Both the position numbers and the translations under genes were made by a program. 64,000 nt of DNA from Echinometra lucunter (taxonomy: Eukaryota; Echinodermata; Echinoidea; Camarodonta; Echinometridae), in assembly GCA_029962745.1 (NCBI GenBank), contig CM057153.1, positions 9,926,962 through 9,990,961 of the forward strand. The letters are read 5' to 3'. The number at the start of each line of letters is the position of its first letter. The stretch's first letter is position 1. The notes below the pieces were generated by a model, which worked only from the letters and a program-made list of their open reading frames with translations, did not search any database and was not told where the DNA came from. Of this stretch, positions 61,091-64,000 are shown in pieces.

Positions 61091-63544
61091 TTCTCTTTTC
61101 TCTTACTTATTCTTTTCTCTTACTTTCTCTCCTCTCTTACTTTCTCTTCTCTCTTATTTCTCTTCTCTCTTACTTTCTCTTCTCTCTTTCTCCTTTCTCT
61201 ATTTCCATCTGTGTATTTTTAGCCATGGCAGTTGCGCCATGGTTTGTTTGTTCCCACAAAGCATCTGGGGACAGCGCTCACGAGACCAGCGTAATCTCCA
61301 GACACACTCCCAAAATAGCCCCCTGGTTCACGCTTAGATCAATACTGATTAATGCCCTTCATCTGTTAATCAAAACCCACAATCATCACCAGCACAGCAA
61401 AGGCCATACATGCAGTGCAATTCATCTGCATTTGAAATAAGCATACGGTATTTGCTTGTATTTGGCAAGCAATTTCTTATGACAATAACTGAAGCATGCC
61501 TGATGTATTATTATATTTCCAGCCTTTATAAATTATAGCCTCTTACTTGAACACAGGCCAGCATGTAGCTTACATTAACCTTTTGGCTTCCGGAACTGGG
61601 TGGCCCCTGTATTAAGTCCATGGGAAAGAGAAAATTTAGTTCTTTGATGGGTTGAATACTAATTTAAATGAAAATTGGTTTCCATGTTACTTTTTTTTTC
61701 TTTCTTCAAATGCTAGAATTGGCAAAGGAGAGGTACATGTACCATGCACATGTATTTAATGTTCTAAACCATAGTTTACACCTCCATAACTATTTTAATA
61801 TGAATGTATAAAGGTGATGCCAAACAAACAGGCAGTGTCTGCTTGACTGTACTTCATAGTGTTTTAGACTATATTTTGTGATTTACATAATCTTTATGCA
61901 CTTTTGAGTCAAAGTATTAATGGTAAAAATATAGTAAATATTAAAAGCTTTCATCATCTCTAATTATAATCTTAGAGTTCATATCATCCAGGATGGGTGG
62001 ATAATATGGTTTGTATTACACTGTTGTGCTGTCAGGCTGTTAAAGTTGACTGTGCCCCTTCTCTCTTTACCTTTCTCAATTTGCAGGAAGTTGTAGAAGC
62101 AGACGGAACACCCAAAGCTGAGACTTTCACCATTCCAACATTGGCAAGGCCATCAATATTCCATGAGGTAAGGAGACGTATCTCAAACATACATTTTAGG
62201 TTGATTGATGCTTGCCAGACAAGGGGTGATTTATGTTCAGTATGTGTGGTAGAGGGAGTTGGGGAGGGAGGGAGGGAAGGGGGATGTGTGTGCTCCCATA
62301 TGCTTCAGCGACAATTGCTCCAGACTTCTATCTCTCTTTTTAAGTGCGTAGGGATTTTATATGCACTATATAAGTAATGTTCATTATTATTATTTTATTC
62401 ATGAAATATAGAGCATTAGGGTTTACGGGTGCAATCAGATTTTAAGTTGGTTTTAGGGCTAGTGTTAGGGTTATGCATACCAATACTTTTTCGTCCAGGG
62501 TTTAATTTATTCATTCATCATTTAGAAAACGATGTGGAGCAGTGTGTCATATATAGCCATGGATATAACGTTTTTATGAGGACTGGCAAAACTGAAGTGA
62601 CCTGGATTTATAAAGCATGCATTAATGGTAGTTATATTAGTGTTGCAGGATGGGTATAGTATTTCCTCCCTGGTGTGCTATGATAATAATCAAATATTTT
62701 AGTTCCTATCCCAGTGGCCCCTACAGACCAAGAGCCTGAAAGCATTGATTATATCAATATTTTAAAGACAAATACGTTTATTATCTTTGATGGCTTGAAT
62801 ACCATACAAGTGCAGTCAAGTACATGGGGTTTGTAATGTAATGTAATCCAAAATTCCCCTCAACGGAAAAAGATACCTTAATGTACTGTGGCTGTTCATG
62901 CACAGTCAGAGATATATGTAGTCATCTGAGCTAATTTGTTTTTATCGATTACATATAAGAGATATAACCTTGATGATGGGGGGGGGGAAGGGAACATGTG
63001 CATGATTTCAAGACTTAACCAAGATTTAAGCAGTTGACTTTAGAATTCTCTTATTCCTATAATGTTAAAACAAGGGCCACCCTTTCCGTCTAGGCATAGT
63101 GATATTGGTTTTCATTTTCTGTGCTGGGGAAAAAAAAAATGAATCAAACAAAGCAGCATCATGCTTTTATTCTTTGAGGGCCTTTTTTTGTTTGTTTGTC
63201 TTTTTTTCTTGGTATTAAGTTCTTATTTAGGCTTGGATGCCTGTAAAATAGCATTTTGTAATTATTGTTTGGAAGTTTTTCTGCAAAAGACAATGTGTTC
63301 TTTGAATGTGCATTTAAAAATAAAAGAAGCAGGCTGAGCCACTGTAGGCAGATTGCCTCTTTACACAGGTCACTATGTATCAAATTTTCCTTACAATTCC
63401 ATATTCTTTAATTTCTTCCCATGCTGTGCAGCCGATGAGCCCACTGTCCCTGTCTGACAACCTTCTGCTCAGTCACCAGAATGATCACACTGTGCTCACT
63501 AGAGGGCCTCTTCCACAGATCAGTACTGTTAATGCTCAGAACAG
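36753..63544 (+). CDS. HYCC1: hyccin (FAM126 family), N-terminal third; gene continues beyond the window
   Basis: Exons 36748-36815 (ATG at 36753), 37271-37372, 51064-51192, 55945-55989, 62087-62167 and 63432-63544 all have AG/GT borders. The first five junctions are phase 0 and the last donor is phase 2. They encode 177 residues plus two bases; vertebrate hyccins are about 520. Family-typical segments: LVREWLTEYK near the start, QLYEFYRSG (about 63-71), SLLLGIYNL (105-113), FTIPTLARPSIFHE (127-140) and LTRGPLPQISTVNAQNR at the end. Hyccin binds TTC7 and stabilises PI4KA at the plasma membrane, where the complex makes PI4P; the N-terminal half is the TTC7-binding part. A later Met (36774) is an alternative start. 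Vertebrates have paralogues A and B; the single invertebrate gene is expected to be pre-duplication. Intron 2 is 13.7 kb and includes an assembly gap. Confidence 0.93.
37452..37672 (+). mobile_element. MITE related to 6979-7228
   Basis: Starts GGGGCTGTTTCACAAAGAGT and ends inverted with ACTCATTGTGAAACACTCCC. AAGTTGGACTTAAAGTCGCA is shared with the element in the STAND 5' region. Confidence 0.8.
38081..38579 (+). mobile_element. 500-bp TTAA-ended MITE, copy 2
   Basis: Begins TTAAAGACATTGGTTAAC and ends GTTAGCCAATGCCTTTAA, with intact TTAA on both sides. Partner of 29037-29536. Confidence 0.88.
39816..40680. mobile_element. element with CCGAACCGAA-rich ends
   Basis: TAGAGCTGT at 39816 is inverted as ACAGCCCTA at 40672-40680. 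Next to each end are direct-looking GAACCGAACCGAA arrays (39860-39898 and 40588-40655). The interior is AT-rich, with ATCGATCGTAAAAGG and GATCGATCATAAT words. Confidence 0.6.
40730..41180 (+). repeat. diverged minisatellite (CATTCACACTGA units)
   Basis: CATTCACACTGA, ACTTTGAATnnnAGT and GTATTCTGGTnG words recur every 60-80 bases about six times with heavy divergence. Confidence 0.65.
44687..45100. mobile_element. MITE with AAGGCTTGTTCAGATATGAC ends
   Basis: AAGGCTTGTTCAGATATGAC at 44687 is inverted at 45081-45100 (GTCATATCTGAACAAGCCCTT). Interior shared with 59724-60067 and 23735-24195, including TTTGATTGGTCCACAGC and GCCTTTTGCCTCAGC. Confidence 0.88.
46155..46743. mobile_element. TTAA-ended foldback, 589 bp
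   Basis: TTAAAGGAGAATGCAACCCA at 46155 and its inverse (GGTTGCAGTCTCCTTTAA) at the right end; the arms stay complementary through AACAGTGAAAGTTTGA, GAGTTATGAA, TTGGCAAC and GCATCTGTGATGTCAT. Only about 150 central bases are not paired. Confidence 0.88.
47263..47862. mobile_element. element with TTTTCACGAAGTGACGGA ends
   Basis: TTTTCACGAAGTGACGGA at about 47270 is inverted as TCCGTCACTTCGTGAAAA at 47838. An additional direct copy, TTTTCATGAAGTGACGGA, lies at about 47514 and AGAAGTGACTGA at 47610, so the end motif is repeated internally. Confidence 0.7.
48886..49540. repeat. GAA/GGA purine tract with a 500-base assembly gap
   Basis: Bases 48912-49411 are exactly 500 N, a placeholder-like length. 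Both flanks (48886-48911 and 49412-49540) are GGAGGA/GAAGAA, so the gap is a collapsed or unsequenced purine microsatellite. The long open frames through it are meaningless. Confidence 0.95.
51505..51849. mobile_element. 345-bp MITE with GGCGTTCAGACTAT ends
   Basis: GGCGTTCAGACTATGTCCC at 51505 is inverted at the right end (GGGGGATAGTCTGAACGCC). A second inverted pair, CCCCCGGCAAACG against TTTGCCGG, lies near the right end. It inserted at the end of a (TC)n run. Confidence 0.85.
54064..54520 (+). repeat. TCTCC/CCCTTTCTTT pyrimidine minisatellite
   Basis: Units of TTCTCTCTCCCTTCCCTTTC recur about every 30 bases. A longer unit containing TTTATTTCCTTCTCGTACTTT is present twice (about 54390 and 54485). 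Open frames on both strands here are artefacts. Confidence 0.92.
55089..55449. mobile_element. 360-bp MITE, copy 2
   Basis: Same orientation and nearly same length as 34368-34727; flanked by TA on both sides. Confidence 0.9.
56239..56734 (-). mobile_element. TTAA-ended element, inverted copy 1
   Basis: Runs from TTAAAGTGATTACACAATGG to GCATTGGGTACCCCCTTTAA and matches the reverse complement of 60066-60553 over the whole length. TTAA lies at both ends. Confidence 0.9.
57595..58335. mobile_element. 740-bp foldback with TAGGCCTGAGT ends
   Basis: TAGGCCTGAGT at 57595 and ACTCAGGCCTA at 58325-58335. The arms remain complementary through CACCGGTGACC/GGGCACCGGT, CTTGCTTGAATTTATCGG and GCCGCCATATTGTTTACTTG, leaving only about 40 unpaired central bases near 57960. 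Confidence 0.9.
58513..58894 (+). repeat. tandem duplication with one unit interrupted
   Basis: Unit 1 (58513-58663) and unit 2 (58679-58894) share TTTACGCGATGATAAACA, CCTACATGGTGCCATGCAGC and CTAACTTCCTGGATGGATTT. Unit 2 has an extra segment of about 65 bases (58760-58830) after ATTAAATAAA, and unit 1 lacks it. Confidence 0.88.
59724..60067. mobile_element. MITE (family of 44687-45100)
   Basis: AAGGCTTAATCAGATATGAC at 59724 is inverted at 60048-60067 (GTCGTATCTGAAAAAGCCTT). Its right end abuts the TTAA of the next element at 60066. Confidence 0.87.
60066..60553 (+). mobile_element. TTAA-ended element, inverted copy 2
   Basis: Runs from TTAAAGGGGTTACCCAATGC to a right end of GTGTAATCACTTTAA. 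It contains a perfect 19-base-arm palindrome at 60241-60281 centred on two TGACGTCA words. Partner of 56239-56734, in opposite orientation. Confidence 0.9.
60995..61200 (+). repeat. (TC)n-(TA)n compound microsatellite
   Basis: TCTCTC from about 61003 to 61060, then a TA run to about 61088, then irregular CTCTCTTACTTTCTCTT units. Confidence 0.92.
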
Positions 63545-64000
63545 GTATAACAAATATTTTTAAGCTCTCCTTTTTTTTTTTCCGTTAAAAAAAAAATTAT
63601 TCCCTTTGTTTTATCATCTCTCTTTTACTTCTGATCCTTGAGGAATTCTCCCTCTCTCTCTATCTCTTTCTTTTCTATTCTTTTTTTGTTGTTGTTTTTT
63701 GGGTTTTTTTTGCTTCAGCCTTTTTGTTGTGTTTCCCCAGTTTTGTTCTATTCTCTGGTTAAAGAAAAAGCCTTATCATTACTGGGGGGGGGGGGGGGGG
63801 GGAGGGATTCAATGAAATTGAATTAACCATGACAGAGCCACTCTCATTCCTTTTGTCTGAAGTAACAGTAAAAGTTGCTATCAATACCTGTCAGCGTCAG
63901 TACAGCTTCCATGACACTGAATAGTTTGTTTTTTATCCATCCAATGAATTGTGCTATTAGCAGTATCATCGTTATCAATTTTGCCAAAAACCACTTGTAA

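Larger units (their letters stand above)
55990..62086 (+). other. HYCC1 intron 4, background
   Basis: Apart from listed elements: a G run at 56204-56218, TTC/TCC microsatellite at 58970-59260, (TTTC)n at 60838-60890, a G run near 60901. No coding exon recognised. Confidence 0.65.

Overview
The window looks like metazoan nuclear DNA, most likely from an echinoderm such as a sea urchin. The reasons are short exons bounded by GT/AG in long AT-rich introns, a very high density of small terminal-inverted-repeat and foldback elements, abundant ACATGTA-type simple repeats, and many long G/C homopolymers. The phylum call is an inference from sequence style. No bacterial-type operons, CRISPR arrays or rRNA are present.

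Three protein genes are supported. (1) On the + strand at 7657-21007, eight exons splice in frame to an 888-residue STAND-type protein: an NB-ARC-like NTPase at the extreme N-terminus, a winged-helix-like segment, then TPR-like helical repeats. (2) On the - strand at 28783-25694, four exons encode mitochondrial ribosomal protein uL10m (MRPL10); its 5' exon is not resolved. (3) On the + strand from 36753 to the right edge, six exons encode the N-terminal third of hyccin (HYCC1/FAM126), the regulatory partner of the PI4KA-TTC7 lipid kinase complex. The STAND gene and MRPL10 converge; MRPL10 and HYCC1 diverge.

The layout has a clear history. A block at 204-5455 is repeated in direct orientation at 21673-26301. 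The right copy holds the presumed 3'UTR and poly(A) region of the STAND gene followed by the genuine last exon of MRPL10. The left copy holds the same 3'UTR-like sequence and a broken copy of that MRPL10 exon. The simplest reading is a tandem duplication of the STAND gene together with the tail of MRPL10, with a paralogous STAND gene expected just left of base 1. A 1.5 kb element with poly-G inverted ends later landed in the pseudo-exon and made a 9-bp target duplication; the right copy preserves the empty site.

The rest is introns and intergenic DNA packed with MITEs, foldbacks, tRNA-derived SINEs, minisatellites and simple repeats. The 8 kb between MRPL10 and HYCC1 carries inverted repeats nested inside one another. 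HYCC1 intron 2 includes a 500-base N gap (48912-49411).
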